Shown here: piece by piece, positions 1-10,860 of the stretch
Position numbering within the stretch: position 1 is the stretch's first letter
Layout of the letters: every line of letters begins with the position of its first letter
Source of the DNA: Sesamia nonagrioides
Taxonomy: Eukaryota > Arthropoda > Insecta > Lepidoptera > Noctuidae
DNA: 64,000 nt
Reading direction: 5' to 3'
NCBI GenBank assembly: GCA_017933935.1
Contig: JADWQK010002395.1
Location: 496,001 to 560,000 of the forward strand
The notes under the pieces: model-generated
Told to the model about the DNA's origin: nothing
The model's input: the letters and a program-made list of their open reading frames with translations, nothing else
Databases searched by the model: none
Translations under genes and position numbers: made by a program

Positions 1-608
1 ACAAAAAAAGTTGTGAAAATTCGAGTGATTTTTCTAGCTCAATCTGTGTGATTTGTCCGTATATATTTATTTATATAATTTAATACTTTAACCCATAGGG
101 GTTAAAGTAACCTGTTCAACAGATAACTTAGGTTCTATGTAACAGATACAGCACAGGACAGGCAAGTTAAAGTGTAAGCATGATAATGAACAAGATATAT
201 TATGTACTACCTTGTGATAATACCTACACTGTCTGACTGATAGCTATCATTAAAATACTTAATATAACAACACAATATTAAAAACACACGGGATTCCTCA
301 ATATTAGTCGCGAAAACATAGACAGCTAAGTACTTATGTATTTTATTATATTATAGCCAAAGATGATAGAAGAGGCCTAATTATTGTTTATGTTTTTTCT
401 GTGTAGGTTTAGGGACTTTGAACTAAGTATCATATAATTGTATTTATACACTACAATCATATATTTAGTTCAAAATCGAAATTATGTTTGCTAAGCAGTC
501 GTTAAATCATTAAGCTATATAGGTTTACTGTAATACTCTTAACTTAGTAAATTGGGAACCTAATCATAACGACATTTTTTGTATAATGATGTGTTTTACG
601 TAGGTACG
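1..608. other. AT-rich non-coding stretch
   Basis: No open frame, repeat terminus or RNA-like fold that I can support. Plain AT-rich sequence typical of lepidopteran intergenic or intronic DNA. Confidence 0.5.
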
Positions 609-689
609 ATGGCTCCTACACAAACCTACGCCGATATTATCACCAAGAAAAAAGCTGCAGTGCAGACAAAGCGACAAATTGAAAAATAA
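609..689 (+). CDS. Candidate short ORF (26 aa), unknown
   Basis: An ATG opens a 26-codon frame beginning MAPTQTYADIITKKK and ending in TAA. It is lysine-rich with a more ordered composition than its surroundings. It could be the first codons of a decayed retroelement ORF1, the end of a host exon (AG/GT dinucleotides precede it at 602-605), or chance. No family recognised. Confidence 0.15.
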   Translation: MAPTQTYADIITKKKAAVQTKRQIEK

Positions 690-825
690 TTTTAAAAAAT
701 AAAAGTAATAACAATGAAAAGAATAAAACCAAAAAAAAATAAAACTGAAAAGACAAAAACAATTACTGTAATCTGGAACTGTGAGGAATAACTATCAAGG
801 TAATTAATAAAAAAAATTAGTCTAT

Positions 826-1199
826 ACAATATGTAAAGAAATCCCGTAGGTATTGTTAGGTATCGATAACTGATTCTACTAATGCCTTCAAAGCCGAGCT
901 AAACTTAAAAAAAACTTCCCCCTAAAAAAATAAATATTATTTCTCAAAAGGAGGTAGCTTAATACATGTGGGGTAGGCAATAAATGCGCGGGGGCAGGGC
1001 ACGCGGTACGCGGCACACAGTGGCATCGTCATAATAATACCACTGTCACTTTTTACAAAATTACATCATTTTGGGCAAGTTGGAATTAATTCGCGGAACA
1101 AAAAAGATTATTTCATTCCTATGTTGATTATGTAAAATTTCATATTCTATTTGGTCATGTGTTTACCTAACCTTTATTATTCTTATGGGTCGGACGGGG
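826..1199 (+). repeat. End-truncated copy of the 21101-21536 TIR element
   Basis: Starts with the same ACAATATGTAAAGAAA terminus as the element at 21101 and follows it through the GTATTGTTAGGTATCGATAAC block to GGGTCGGACGGGG. The last part of the right inverted repeat is lost: after 1199 the sequence becomes unrelated. Internal differences are numerous, so this is an older copy. No coding capacity. Confidence 0.6.
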
Positions 1200-1531
1200 T
1201 AAATTAAAACTTTACAGCCGGGACCCATTTGGCTCACACTCCAATAATAGTAAATTAAAAAAAAAATAAGTTATTAATTTTTTAAATCCATTGCTGAGTA
1301 TGATCAGAAAATGTTCCAACTCATCAACGTAAATACCACAATGAATATGAACTGTCAAAATGAAACCCATCGCTACTGATTGTGTGTTACCTACGTAATA
1401 AGCCTACGAGTTGCTCATTCCTCATAGCAAAAACCTAGATAGTGTGATGATAAATAAATAATTTATTTTCTGTAAGTAGGTTTGTACAAAAACTTTTACA
1501 AGTCAATCATATACCTAATATTAATATAATT
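1200..1531. other. AT-rich non-coding stretch
   Basis: No gene, tRNA-like box or clear repeat terminus seen. Confidence 0.4.
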
Positions 1532-1803
1532 ACTAGCTGCGCCCCCGGTTTCACACGCGTAAGTATATCGGGGGTATAAGGTTATATCGCGCTTTTTAAA
1601 TTACCCTCGGGAATATCAAATGTTTCCGGGATAAAAGGTAGCCTATGTTCCTTCTCAGGGTCTAAAGATTGTCTGTGCCAAATTTCATCAAAATCGATTG
1701 AGAGGTAAACCTCTCAATCGATTTTCCCGCTTAAAAGCGGGAAAGCGTAACAGACAGACAGACAGACAGAGTTACTTTCGCATTTATAATATTAGTATGG
1801 ATT
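1532..1803 (+). repeat. RTE-tailed SINE-like repeat, copy 1
   Basis: Begins ACTAGCTGCGCCC, contains the core with GGGATAAAAGGTAGCCTATG, a GACAGACAGACAGACAG microsatellite, and ends ATTTATAATATTAGTATGGATT. The same order recurs at least ten times in the window. The family is widespread in Lepidoptera. It has no ORF; the 3' tail resembles RTE LINE tails, so mobilisation by an RTE element is likely (inference). Confidence 0.75.
1690..1741. repeat. Hairpin inside SINE copy 1
   Basis: A perfect 17-bp inverted repeat (1690-1706 against 1709-1725, 2-nt loop) is followed directly by a second small palindrome (1726-1741). Sister SINE copies at 31075, 31418 and 55870 have a simple unduplicated stretch here, so the hairpin is derived. 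Confidence 0.8.
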
Positions 1804-2969
1804 GCTAAGATGTGTGTATTCGTGTTCGAGTACGGGACTTTTGAGTGTATTTATATTTTTATGTTTTTTTTTATTATTATTATTTATTGTAATATGCATT
1901 TTGTTTGTGCGGAATAAAGAAATTTCCTTTTTTTCTTTTCTTTCATATGAAGGCCATTATAGCTTCTTTAAATGATATACAAATAAAATTTGGTTTGTGT
2001 ATGTGATTTTATTTATATGTTTGTAAACTCACCCACGATACAGGAGAAAATCCAAGTGTGGGTGAACGTTTTTTTTTTCTTAAATACTAAATATTCTGTT
2101 CATGTTTCTTATATTCACATCAAAACAAACGCGTCATCACATTACGTAGGTCAATAACTACCAGTAACACGTCACATTACTTCTCAATACCGCGATAAAT
2201 CTCTTCCGTAATTCTGTGAGCCTAGTAACGTAGAAACTTACTGCAGACGGTGGTGTTCTTGTCTCATAACTTCCAAACCATAAGTAGGATACGACTAGAA
2301 AACTCTTCTAAGCCCAAAGCCGTGCCTAGTGATGAAAATGAAAAAAAAAACAATTTGTTTTTTTTCATTTCTTGAAAAAACATGAAAAAAGAACTTAGCG
2401 TCGTTGTTTTTTTTCTAAATTTGTTTTTTTTTTCTAGTCTACGGTTTTAGTTCAATTATAAATTAAATTTGTAATTTGTATAATAAATCAACATATTATT
2501 TATTCATAATTCACTACTTCTAACAATAAATCATAAATCACAGCCTAATATTTTTTTTTTAATTTTTGTTGTATATCAATGAATGTTGCCAATATTTTTA
2601 TGAAATTTTGGTACTATTTTATCAGAAAAGTACCGCAAGAATAAACCAAATACTCTATTATGTACTCTTAAGTATTAATTATTTAACGGTAAATGCAATA
2701 ACAGTTTCATATTTCATGCTCTTGAAAAAAACATGGTCCAGAAAAAATACAGTTTTTGTTTTTCAAGGTTTTTTTTCACATTAGAAAAAAAAACGGTTTT
2801 TTTTTTACAACACTAGCCGTGGCCTAGGTATATGGTATATGTACCTATACAACGGTATTTTTTCTATATACGAAACCTGAAATAGTTTGTTTAAAATAAG
2901 TAACTAACTCGATTCCTTTTATTTTTACACCACTTTATATTTTTTTCCCAAATACAATTATTTTCAAAA
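1804..2969. other. Low-complexity AT-rich stretch
   Basis: Contains long A and T runs (about 2340-2425 and 2550-2810) and an AATAAA followed by a T-rich stretch near 1914-1940 that could be an old polyadenylated tail. The 72-codon frame at 2566-2784 has no ATG start and homopolymer-driven composition; I do not call it a gene. Confidence 0.4.
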
Positions 2970-3160
2970 CGATGCAGTGCGGATACCGACGGCACGATAC
3001 AGTTCACAGCGGATCGTAGTCACCTAGGGCTCGAGATGTAGGCGCGAGCAGGCGAGCGGCGCGTTGACCATAATTCAATCAAGTAGGTAGGAACCTTTGT
3101 GAAGCTTTGTTTGTGTTTGTGCGGGGGCCGTCAGTGGAGACTGATCATCTCTTAGCTGCC
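2970..3160. promoter_or_regulatory. GC-rich patch, possible promoter or 5' UTR
   Basis: Locally GC- and CpG-rich, not obviously repeated elsewhere in the window, and set in very AT-rich DNA. No TATA box or start codon in good context. A host promoter is one option; an unrecognised repeat is another. Confidence 0.12.
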
Positions 3161-3280
3161 AGTGGACTTAATTCATTTTCTATCTTTTAATTATTTTTTT
3201 TATATTTATACATTGTGCTCACATGATAGAAGCAACAGAAATATGTAACTAGGAAATGTAAACCACACTATGATTTTAAA

Positions 3281-3444
3281 AGAGTGTCCATGGAGTTTCT
3301 TGCACGTTCTTCTCCATAAAGATCTACGCTTTGGAACGTGCAATTTAGCTTCACTTTTCTTGGACTGACCGACATTGACTATTCAAAAGCACCAACGGAT
3401 GGTTAATTTGAAATAAACAATTTTGGTTTGATTTAATTTGATTT
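3281..3444 (+). mobile_element. CR1-like LINE 3' end
   Basis: Matches 19888-20058 over the GAGTGTCCATGGAGTTTCTT block, the palindromic-looking TTGGAACGTGCAA segment and the TGAAATAAA-(TTTGATTT) tail. Short (TTTGA)n tails are typical of CR1/jockey-type LINEs. Only the 3' untranslated end remains. Confidence 0.5.
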
Positions 3445-4027
3445 GTGTGTGTGCAACTTTATGATTTTTTATTATAGTTTTTTGAGATTTTGTATATAAA
3501 TTCTTTACGTAAAAATACTGGACAGGTGTTTCGGGTTTAGCATACACAAAAAAATACTCCGTCCGCCACATATTGTGTATAGATAGATTTACTCTTACGA
3601 AGAATTCTCGGTATCAGCAAAAATATCTTATTCGTCATTTGTATAATATGATGCGTGACATGCATATTTTACTGATTATTTAATAGCCGTCTAAATGTGG
3701 ACTTTTTCGTTTTTATTCCAGTCGCCTCTACCTAGTGTCTGTTTCAACTTTCTTTAAATATAAAAAAAACCTCAAAGAAAAAAATCGATTCGTTATAGTC
3801 GATCGATAGATTATAGCCCACTCTATATTACAGAGAAGTGGCTTCTGTGCCTGCAGGAACATAAATTACTTATGGACTGATAATATTACTGGAAAAGCAT
3901 ATTATTTTCATCTCTATAATGTTTTCATCTTTATACGTCTGTACCACATATGTAGATAAATATTAATTTAAATCTACTGCGTAAATAAAGGCCACTGATT
4001 GACCTTTCATATAATAAACAACATCAG
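3445..4027. other. AT-rich non-coding stretch
   Basis: Nothing supportable. Small open frames on both strands are AT-driven. Confidence 0.4.
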
Positions 4028-5160
4028 AATAAAAATCCGGCCAAGTGCGAGTTGGACTCGCTCATGTTGGGTTCCGTTTCCGCTACCAACTTATAATATT
4101 TTAACTTTTTTCAACACGTCTCTTTTATGTGTCCAGGGGGTACATATGAAACAGACGTGTTGGAGAAGAAATTTTTAAATTTAGTTGTTGTGGCTACAAT
4201 AGAAGTACACACTTCAGCAGCGGAAGGTGCAGTAATCGAAGCGAACTTTAAATAAAAACTTTTTACAAAAATAAAAGTAGAACAACAGACTTCCAAAAAA
4301 CACTATAAAGTGAAAAATAACTAATTGCGGAAGTCAGTGTCTTTAGTCTTTGTATAGGTACTTACTTAGTCATTTTTGACACCGACTTCCAAAATTAATT
4401 ATTTTTCATTTTGTACTGTTTTGTGGAAGTCGCTTGCTTTTTTTTGTATTTTTTTTTTCAATTTTACACTTTTTAGTTGTGAAAAGTACTGTTGTGTCCT
4501 TCGTCATCATCATAAGACTCCTAATGATATATAATCGCAAAAATACATGTAGGTGTACCTAAAGCTCTTATCAATACAAATTAATCAAGCAAAACACAAG
4601 GTAAGTGCTGTGAATCTTAGAGAAGTTTCCTCGACTATCTCTCGGCTCCATAATTAAATCTACTGCAGACCTCCATTATAACCCATATGGGTGCAAAATT
4701 CTAATGAATATCAATATAAATGAATTAAGTTTAAACACAAGGTAACCACTGTAAACCGTTGAAGAATTCCCGGAACTGGCCTTTGTCTTCATCATCAGAG
4801 CCCTCATGACAGTCACAACTCATCTAGGTGTAAAATTCTTATCAATACAAATTAATCAAGCACAAACACAAGGTAGCTGCTGTGAATCGTTGAGGAGTTC
4901 CTCCGACTGTCTCCCAGCTCCATCATCAGATGTACTCCGGACTATTATTCAATTGTAGTGTTTTGAAATAAAAATACATAGAATTCTACTAGTCACCCCT
5001 ACGGTTTTTGAAAGTTCCCTTGATTTCTCTGATCTTCCATTATCAGATCCTGACCTGGTGACTATGGGTCCACCTGGAAAGAATACCCAAAGAATTTTGC
5101 AAATCGGTCCTAAAGGTAAATCGGTCTTAGAGTAAGCGATGAACATACATAAAAAAGGAA
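4028..5160 (+). repeat. Dispersed repeat with diverged ~120-bp internal repeats
   Basis: Opens with CCGGCCAAGTGCGAG, a motif also seen near 10800-10850 (reverse), 41320 and 50515 (degenerate). Between about 4545 and 5130 come four diverged units, each containing an ATTCTTATCAATACAAATTA-like start, a CACAAGGTA block, a GAGGAGTTCCTC-like block and a CCATCATCAGA block. A widespread lepidopteran repeat; class not identified. No ORF of note. Confidence 0.45.
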
Positions 5161-5215
5161 AAATAAAAGATTACGATTACGACAAATTGAGAACGTCCTC
5201 CTTTTTACATGCTTT

Positions 5216-5830
5216 ATTTTATTAGCTTTACTTGTATGTTTGCTTGCTTGCTTGTTTGTTTGTTTGCTTGCTTGCTTGCTTGTTTGCTTGTTTGTTTGTT
5301 TGTCCGTCTCTAACTCTTTGGACTACGAGTGAGCGGCTCATTACTGTAAAAAAAGCGTGAGGCGCTTTGTGCCATAATTTTAATAATTTTTAACTTTTTA
5401 GTTTGATATTTTTTAAAAGCATATTTTTTTTAGTTTTATTAGCTTCACTTGTATGTTTGCTTGCTTGCTTGTTTGCTTGTTTGTTTGTTTGTCCGTCTCT
5501 AACTCTTTGGACTACGAGTGAGCGGCTCATTACTGTAAAATGTCCCACCGTTTTCAATACCTTCGTTCGTTCGTTTTTTTTTTTTTAAGAATATCGAACT
5601 ATAAAGTTGAAAATAAATATAGTTTAAAAAACTAAAAAAATGATTTTAAAAAGTATCAAACTAAAAAGTTAAAAATAATTTTTAAAAAAGGGTGAGGCGG
5701 TTAATATACAAAAATTATGGCACAAAACGCCTCACGCTTTTTTAAAAATTATTTTTAACTTTTTAGTTTGAGATTTTTTAAACATATTTTTTTAGTTTTT
5801 TTTAAATATATTTTTTGAAGTCGGTTAAAA
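5216..5830. repeat. Duplicated (CTTG)n microsatellite block with inverted AT arms
   Basis: A block of TTGC/TTGT repeats followed by GTCCGTCTCTAACTCTTTGG occurs at about 5228-5350 and again at about 5444-5542, a direct duplication. The flanking GTGAGGCGxTTTGTGCCATAAT block at 5355 reappears inverted near 5715-5750. The 61-codon frame at 5403 is just the translated microsatellite. Confidence 0.7.
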
Positions 5831-6355
5831 ATTAAACAGCATACATCTAGTGACACACAGGTAGCCACATTATACACTAAATCATTATAACATAGCATTA
5901 GAAGAATAGATGGGTAATAGTGTTATCATAAAAATTTTAATTTAAATAAAAGTTAATAACTAATTACTTTTTATTGTACTGATGCCTCATGCCACCATAG
6001 GAGTTGGCTGGAATATCGTCAGAATATTAAAGGACCAATGAGCCATACTTATGAGGTAATGGGTCCAATGGCAAGCGACATCGAACCAGGCTTAGAAGGA
6101 GATAGCGACTCCTTTCAAAGCGAAGCGAAGGGACTCCTTTCAAAAAAGAAAAATCCATGGCAGCTTTGGGCAGACAGAAAGAGAAGGAGAGGCTTATACC
6201 CAACAGTGGCAAAAGACTGACAGGACTCATTTTACACGGTACACAGGTATTACCTGGCGCTTATGTACAATCACCTAAAGAGAGTAGTATTCAGGGGTTT
6301 CGGGTATAGTTGCAATTTAGTAAGAAAACAATAAAATGTTTTTTTTATTAATGTA
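5831..6355 (+). other. Non-coding stretch with a possible retroelement scrap
   Basis: Between about 5986 and 6230 the composition is less AT-rich and codons run open on both strands. A terminal GLYPTVAKD-like peptide on the plus strand recalls LINE C-terminal debris, but I cannot assign a family. Nothing else seen. Confidence 0.2.
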
Positions 6356-6640
6356 AAGTAGTCCTTGACCGCGATGCCGCCTGATGCAACCGTTGATGGT
6401 ATAGCGCTCTAGTTTAATAAGAACCTCGAATTCACTCTAGGCTTGATGAAGAAAACACCGCTGCCAAATTGTCCCAGTCCTTCAATGTACGTGGTAAAAA
6501 AGACGAGGCCAAACGCTTCATCCGGATCTTAGTGGTGTCGACAACGTAAGGCGTCATCCTAATTAGCGAAGATCGCACGATGACACGATGCGTTCTCTTG
6601 ATGAGTTCAAACATACCGATTTCATCAGTGTCCTAATTTG
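6356..6640 (-). pseudogene. Jockey-like LINE ORF2 C-terminus, fragment
   Basis: The minus-strand frame 6432-6614 reads TPYVVDTTKIRMKRLASSF followed by PRTLKDWDNL, the diverged equivalent of the C-terminal block in the element at 37171. The 3' tail (CTTGACCGCGATGCCGCCTGATG) is at 6366-6390. The hydrophobic end is degraded. One of the oldest copies of this family here. Confidence 0.6.
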
Positions 6641-6654
6641 AACCTCGCAACTAA

Positions 6655-6950
6655 TCGTGCGAGAACATGAAATATATACTAATATATAAAGCTGAAGAGT
6701 TTATTTGTTTGAACCTGCTAATCTCAGGAACTACTGGTCCGATTTGAAAAAATCTTTTTACCCTGGATAGCCCATTAATCCAGGAAGGCTTTAGGCTATA
6801 TAACATCACGCTGCGACTAAGAAGAGTGGACCACATAAAAAACATATCGAACCCTACGCGGGTGATGCTGGGTATATAACATCACGCAGCGCATCACCAA
6901 TAGGAGCGGAGCATAACTAACTCTACGCGAACGAAGTCGCTGGCGGCCGC
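6655..6950 (-). repeat. SINE-like repeat (variant of the RTE-tailed family)
   Basis: Contains ATACTAATATATAAAGCTGAAGAG, the AACTACTGGTCCGATTTGAAAAA block, TAGGCTATATAACATCACGC and a GCGAACGAAGTCGCTGGCGG end. This is a minus-oriented variant of the SINE-like family. It is flanked by inverted copies of a jockey-like segment (6571-6629 and 6979-7041). Confidence 0.5.
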
Positions 6951-6974
6951 TAGTGCTTAATAACGGTCGTATGC

Positions 6975-7535
6975 ATAGGACACTCTGATGAAATCTGTAT
7001 GTTTGTACTCATCGCACGAAGAGAACGCATCGTCATCGTGCGGTCTCCGCCTAAGTGCTTGGCCAGACTGAAAACGCGGCACGGGGCGCGGTGCGGGACC
7101 GGTGACGCGCGCGCTTTGTCTGTCCGCAGTCAAGCGCGGTGTCGACGCGCGCGGTCCGTACAGAATGGTTTGAGATCCCCACTCACCGCGCGGTTGCACG
7201 CGCACTCACTGCGGACACTTTCATAAACGAACTATGGTTTGAGTAGAACGCGTGCTCCTCGCGTTAAGTCGCCCGCGCCTGCCGCCGCGCCCGCGTGGTC
7301 ACTATGAACGTTTGTATTAAGTTTCATATGTTTGACTACGACGCACCGCGCCCGCCCCGCGCCCGCGTTTTCAGTCTGGCCAAGCACTAAGGGTGGATAC
7401 ACGCCATACGAGGACGGTGGACGGACGGAACGTAGATGGAGATGGAGGTAATTCCTCCTTCGTCATGCAATTCACTCTCCAAAATGTATCCTATAGAACA
7501 CCGACAGGCTAGCTACGCCCTCTATTCTATAAAGT
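6975..7535. mobile_element. Rearranged jockey-like LINE debris split by a MITE
   Basis: 6979-7041 is an inverted copy of 6571-6629. After the MITE at 7055-7387, sequence like AGGGTGGATACACGCC and ATGCAATTCACTCTCCAAAATG corresponds to the block around 14234-14325 of the jockey-like element. The fragment was therefore rearranged and then invaded by a MITE. Confidence 0.4.
7055..7387. mobile_element. Harbinger-type MITE, 333 bp, GC-rich
   Basis: Inverted termini begin GTGCTTGGCCAGACTGAAAA and mirror the right end through about 25 bp. They are flanked by TAA at 7052-7054 and 7388-7390. A 3-bp TAA/TTA duplication is characteristic of PIF/Harbinger elements. The interior is rich in CGCGC tracts and has no transposase. 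The 75- and 82-codon frames inside are products of GC-rich palindromic sequence. Confidence 0.65.
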
Positions 7536-7730
7536 AACGAATGAATCCTGTGTGATTCTGAAACTTTCCTATTAATGCTAAATGTTGATACTATTGCTAG
7601 CTCATAGCTCCTAAGTTGATTCACGATAAGATTTCCGTAGGATCGCCGGCTGTTTGTTTTTATTCGTTATATTAAACTTGAAAACATCTATCGGATTCTA
7701 GTATAGCAACACATACTCAACACAAACTCA

Positions 7731-8238
7731 AACAATTTAAAATACTCTCCCCTAAACACCAAACACTACCACTCACACAGTTCTACACACACACACATAT
7801 ACACACACACCCCCACACACACCCACACAGACACACATTACACCCTCAAATACATATCCTGTCATTATAACATCTACATTCACAATCTTACACCCTCAAC
7901 ATCTCGTTTATTATAACTATTCCGTAATTTCCTTCCTTATCTGTTGTTAGTCATTAATTCTTAATTTTTTAATTTTTTAACATACTGAGATACCTATTTT
8001 GTAACCTGTAAGGTGCGTAACTATTTTTGTAATGTCAGAACACAACACATGGTTTTTGGTATGACAGTGTCAGCAGAACACTGACTCCTAAGTCACAGGA
8101 TCACCTAGTTTAGGAGTCAGGGTTGTATTATTATAACGACCTTTAGTTAGCCAAGCTATGTATCCTAGTTTTAAGAAAAAATCAAAGGTTACTGTATGAA
8201 TAAAGAATTTTATTATTAAAAAAAAAAAAAAAAAAAAA
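7731..8238 (+). mobile_element. Polyadenylated retrocopy 3' end
   Basis: AATAAA at 8199-8204 is followed 15 nt later by a run of about 20 A residues (8219-8238), as expected for a LINE 3' end or processed retrocopy. A CA-rich microsatellite lies at about 7786-7835. No coding frame is recognisable upstream, so the source transcript is unknown and the 5' limit is approximate. Confidence 0.4.
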
Positions 8239-8384
8239 GTATGGAAAATGGAATGAAACGCTTATATAAATAATAGGTACTCTAGATCTAGATCTCATAA
8301 ATGCAGTGCTTAGTTTTGCAAAGCCTTTTTTTAATGATTTACACTGGTGCTTTACTGCTATCTCGTCAATCTTTAGTAGATTAC

Positions 8385-8560
8385 ATAACATAATCAGCCT
8401 TTAATGTTCCCACTCCTGGGACACAGACGTCCTGTCATCGAGAGAGAATCGACCATGAATCTATCGTAATCTACCATGCGGAATTGAACCTACGACCTAG
8501 AACTTGTAGAAGTCGCGGTCGATAAGTGTCACTAGGCTCTCAGAATCTCTTAGTAGATTA
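8385..8560 (-). repeat. tRNA-headed SINE fragment
   Basis: AATCAGCCTTTAATGTTCCC-ACTCCTGGGACACAG at the left end and a degraded GGAATTGAACCTACGAC / CACTAGGCTCTC head at the right match the SINE at 10325-10590 in the same orientation. The internal promoter boxes are diverged. Confidence 0.4.
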
Positions 8561-8579
8561 TATTCGTAGGCGGTTAGTT

Positions 8580-8850
8580 TCTTCTTCTTCTTCTTTAGCC
8601 TATAGATGTCCACTGCTGGACAAAAGCCTCCCCCAAGTCTTTCCACGCCGACCGGTCTTGTGCTGTCCGCATCCATCGGCTTCCCGCGACCTTCACTAGG
8701 TCATCGGTCCACCCCCATGGCCCCATGGGCCATCGGTTCTACGAACAATGTGCTCTGCCCACTGCCACTTAAGTTTAACGACTTGCAGAGCTATGTCGGT
8801 CGGACTTTGGTTCTTCTGCGGATCTCCTCATTTCTGTTAGACGGTTAGTT
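8580..8850 (-). mobile_element. RTE-clade LINE 3' fragment
   Basis: Reads like 62080-62370: CCTATAGATGTCCACTGCTG, the GACCGGTCTTG block, CTTCCCGCGACCTTCAC, then the TTCTTCTGCGGATCTCCTCATT block. On the minus strand this encodes the RTE C-terminal region. It is 5'-truncated. Confidence 0.55.
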
Positions 8851-8869
8851 TACTAGCAACCATCTTTGC

Positions 8870-9105
8870 TTTGGGCTCAACGAACCGCCCAAAGTTCAGA
8901 TTTGAGACTATTTCAACTCCAATGGCTGAAGGTGGTCAGTGCACTCCAAGGATACATTTTGAAAAAAGCAGGCTTAGGCGAACGGGTTCCTTTTGGCGGT
9001 GAAGAGACAAGCTTGTATTTTGGTTGAGGTGAATGCCTTAAGATCGGCTTATCCCCAATTGGAGACTGCCTGAGATGCAACATTCGTACTACCTACACAA
9101 GACTA
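8870..9105 (-). mobile_element. Jockey-like LINE internal fragment
   Basis: The blocks AACGAACCGCCCAAAGTTCA, ACTCCAAGGATACATTTTG, GAACGGGTTCCTTTTGGCGG and GGAGACTGCCTGAGATGCAAC correspond to 37795-38000 of the larger copy. Frames are broken. Confidence 0.55.
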
Positions 9106-9190
9106 TTTCAATTTGTTCCTTGCGGGAACCGAACCCGCGACACGCAGTGCAGTCGATCACACAGCCACTACACCACCCGTGTGGTCTAAA
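9106..9190 (-). repeat. tRNA-like SINE head
   Basis: On the minus strand a GTGGTGTAGTGGCTGTG box-A-like segment lies about 30 nt before CGGGTTCGGTTCCCG, a box-B-like hairpin. The acceptor stem does not pair, so this is a tRNA-derived retroposon head rather than a tRNA gene. Confidence 0.4.
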
Positions 9191-10078
9191 TAATCTAATA
9201 GTAATAATTGCAAGAACATTCTCGCTAGTAATTTAACCAATGCAACATCGTCCAAACCCGCAAATTTTAAACGCAGCTAATACGACATTACAGAACCAAA
9301 TCCTCTATAAAAATCCATCACTTACAAAATTAGCACAGAGAATATTGCCGCAACATCAATAATAAAAATCTTATACCTATCTCTTAACCAGTAATATCAA
9401 TAAGTACCTACCGTAAGTCAATATGTACATTATTTAGGTAATTTATCTGCCTCTTATTGACGACGCTTACGGTGTATGCTCAAACATTGTCAGACAAAAA
9501 CATTGCTCAGAATGCCAAAGGGCAAACTTTTTATTTCCGTTGTCCGGAAGTGAGTCAACCTCCTTGAGCACAAGACTTATGATTGGCTACAAGCTGATCG
9601 CCCTGCATTTATAATACCTCACCTTCGAGTCACAGACGACCATCATTATTAATTATGTATAGTGATGATCAAAATAGTTTATTAAAAAACAACTATTTTA
9701 TGCGTATATTATGAAATCAAAAGCACAAGTGTCCTTAAGAATAACCACTTTAAATTAAAAAATAGGCCAAATGAAGATAATTCTACAATTATAATTACTT
9801 AATTAAAATTATAAGCAAAGTCCTTCGGTATTAAACTAGTTAAATCACCTAATTAACACACGTGTTGATGGAAGGATTCTTGCGCCACTGCTTCTTCCCT
9901 GTTTTGACTATACATTGGTTGAGAGCAACTGTCTGGTGTAACTTTGACGCCCACATTTGCTTTTTTTTCCTCCCCCTTATTTAAAAAAAACGATATTTCA
10001 TTTTATTTGATTTTGGATTTGCCACACTGTAAGTACATTGAACCATTAAAATATTCAACAATAATATTTTTGTTGGTT
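9191..10078. other. Non-coding stretch
   Basis: No repeat or gene supported. A TTTATAATA box near 9608 precedes an AGTCACAGAC stretch, which could be a chance TATA-like promoter. Confidence 0.3.
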
Positions 10079-10079
10079 T

Positions 10080-10280
10080 ATCATCATCATCATCATACCA
10101 GCCGAAAGACGTCCACTGCTGAACATAGGCCTCCCCCAAGTATCTCTACGAGGACCAGTCCTGCGCCTCCTCCATCCAGCGGTTTCAAGCAACCTTCTCC
10201 AGGTCGTCGGTCCACCTTGCGTCATCGGGCATCGGTCCTACGGGCAATATGCCCGGTCCACTTCCACTTAAGCTTGCCAC
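10080..10280 (-). mobile_element. RTE-clade LINE 3' end
   Basis: (CAT)n tail, then CAGCCGAAAGACGTCCACTG, the CATAGGCCTCCCCCAAG block and CATCGGTCCTACGGGCAATA. On the minus strand this is the terminal part of an RTE ORF2, 3' UTR and (ATG)n tail; truncated. Confidence 0.5.
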
Positions 10281-10324
10281 ACTTCTTTTTATTTATTAAT
10301 TTAATAAAATAAAAGTAATCGTAT

Positions 10325-10590
10325 ACACATAATCAGCCTATATTGCACTATATCCCACTGTTGGGACACAGGCCTCTTCTCGTTGAGAGGGATAGACCGT
10401 AATCTAACCCGCTGGCCTTCGAAGTTTTTGGCTCAAGGACATTCCGGTTTCCTCGAAATGTTTTCCATCGCCATTTTGAGAGCAGTGGTGATGAAATAAT
10501 TTACACAAAGTAAAGCGCCTGATGGGGTTCAAACCTACAACCTACCACTTATAAGTCGCGGGCAATACCACTAGGCTACCACTGCTAAAA
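10325..10590 (-). repeat. tRNA-headed SINE
   Basis: On the minus strand it begins with a GTGGTAGCCTAGTGGTATTG box-A segment, then a GGTTTGAACCCCATC box-B segment. It continues through a GTAAATTATTTCATCACC block and ends at CCCAACAGTGGGATATAGTGC and TAGGCTGATT. Full-length-like but diverged. Confidence 0.45.
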
Positions 10591-10789
10591 AGTTTTTCCT
10601 TCCCCTAACTTCTAAAATAAGAAAATGAAAAACACATCTAAAAAAGACATAAGATGTAAATTAGTATAAAAACTACCAGCGAAAATTGTTTTGAACTAGA
10701 TCTACTAAGTAGTTTTTTTTAATACCTCGTAAATCGTAAACCGCTTATTACCGCGTAATCTTGCATACAAATATCTTAAAGCCTTTAAT

Positions 10790-10860
10790 TTCATAAATCA
10801 ATGGTACGGAGCCCTTTGTGCGTAAGTCCGACACGCACTTGGCCGGTTTTTTCAATACAT
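10790..10860 (-). repeat. Terminus of the CCGGCCAAGTGCG repeat family
   Basis: Reads on the minus strand AAAAAACCGGCCAAGTGCG, then GTCGGACTTACGCACAAAGG and a TCCGTACCAT end; a short terminal fragment only. Confidence 0.5.

Noticed and set aside
2566..2784. 72-codon frame
   Set aside because: No ATG start, and its composition is driven by poly-A/T tracts.
5235..5305. CRISPR-like periodic repeats
   Set aside because: Simple TTGC/TTGT microsatellite without unique spacers, in a eukaryotic context.
6957..7226. Overlapping 75- and 82-codon frames on opposite strands
   Set aside because: They lie across the GC-rich palindromic MITE; the Arg/Ala-rich peptides reflect CGCG tracts, not a gene.
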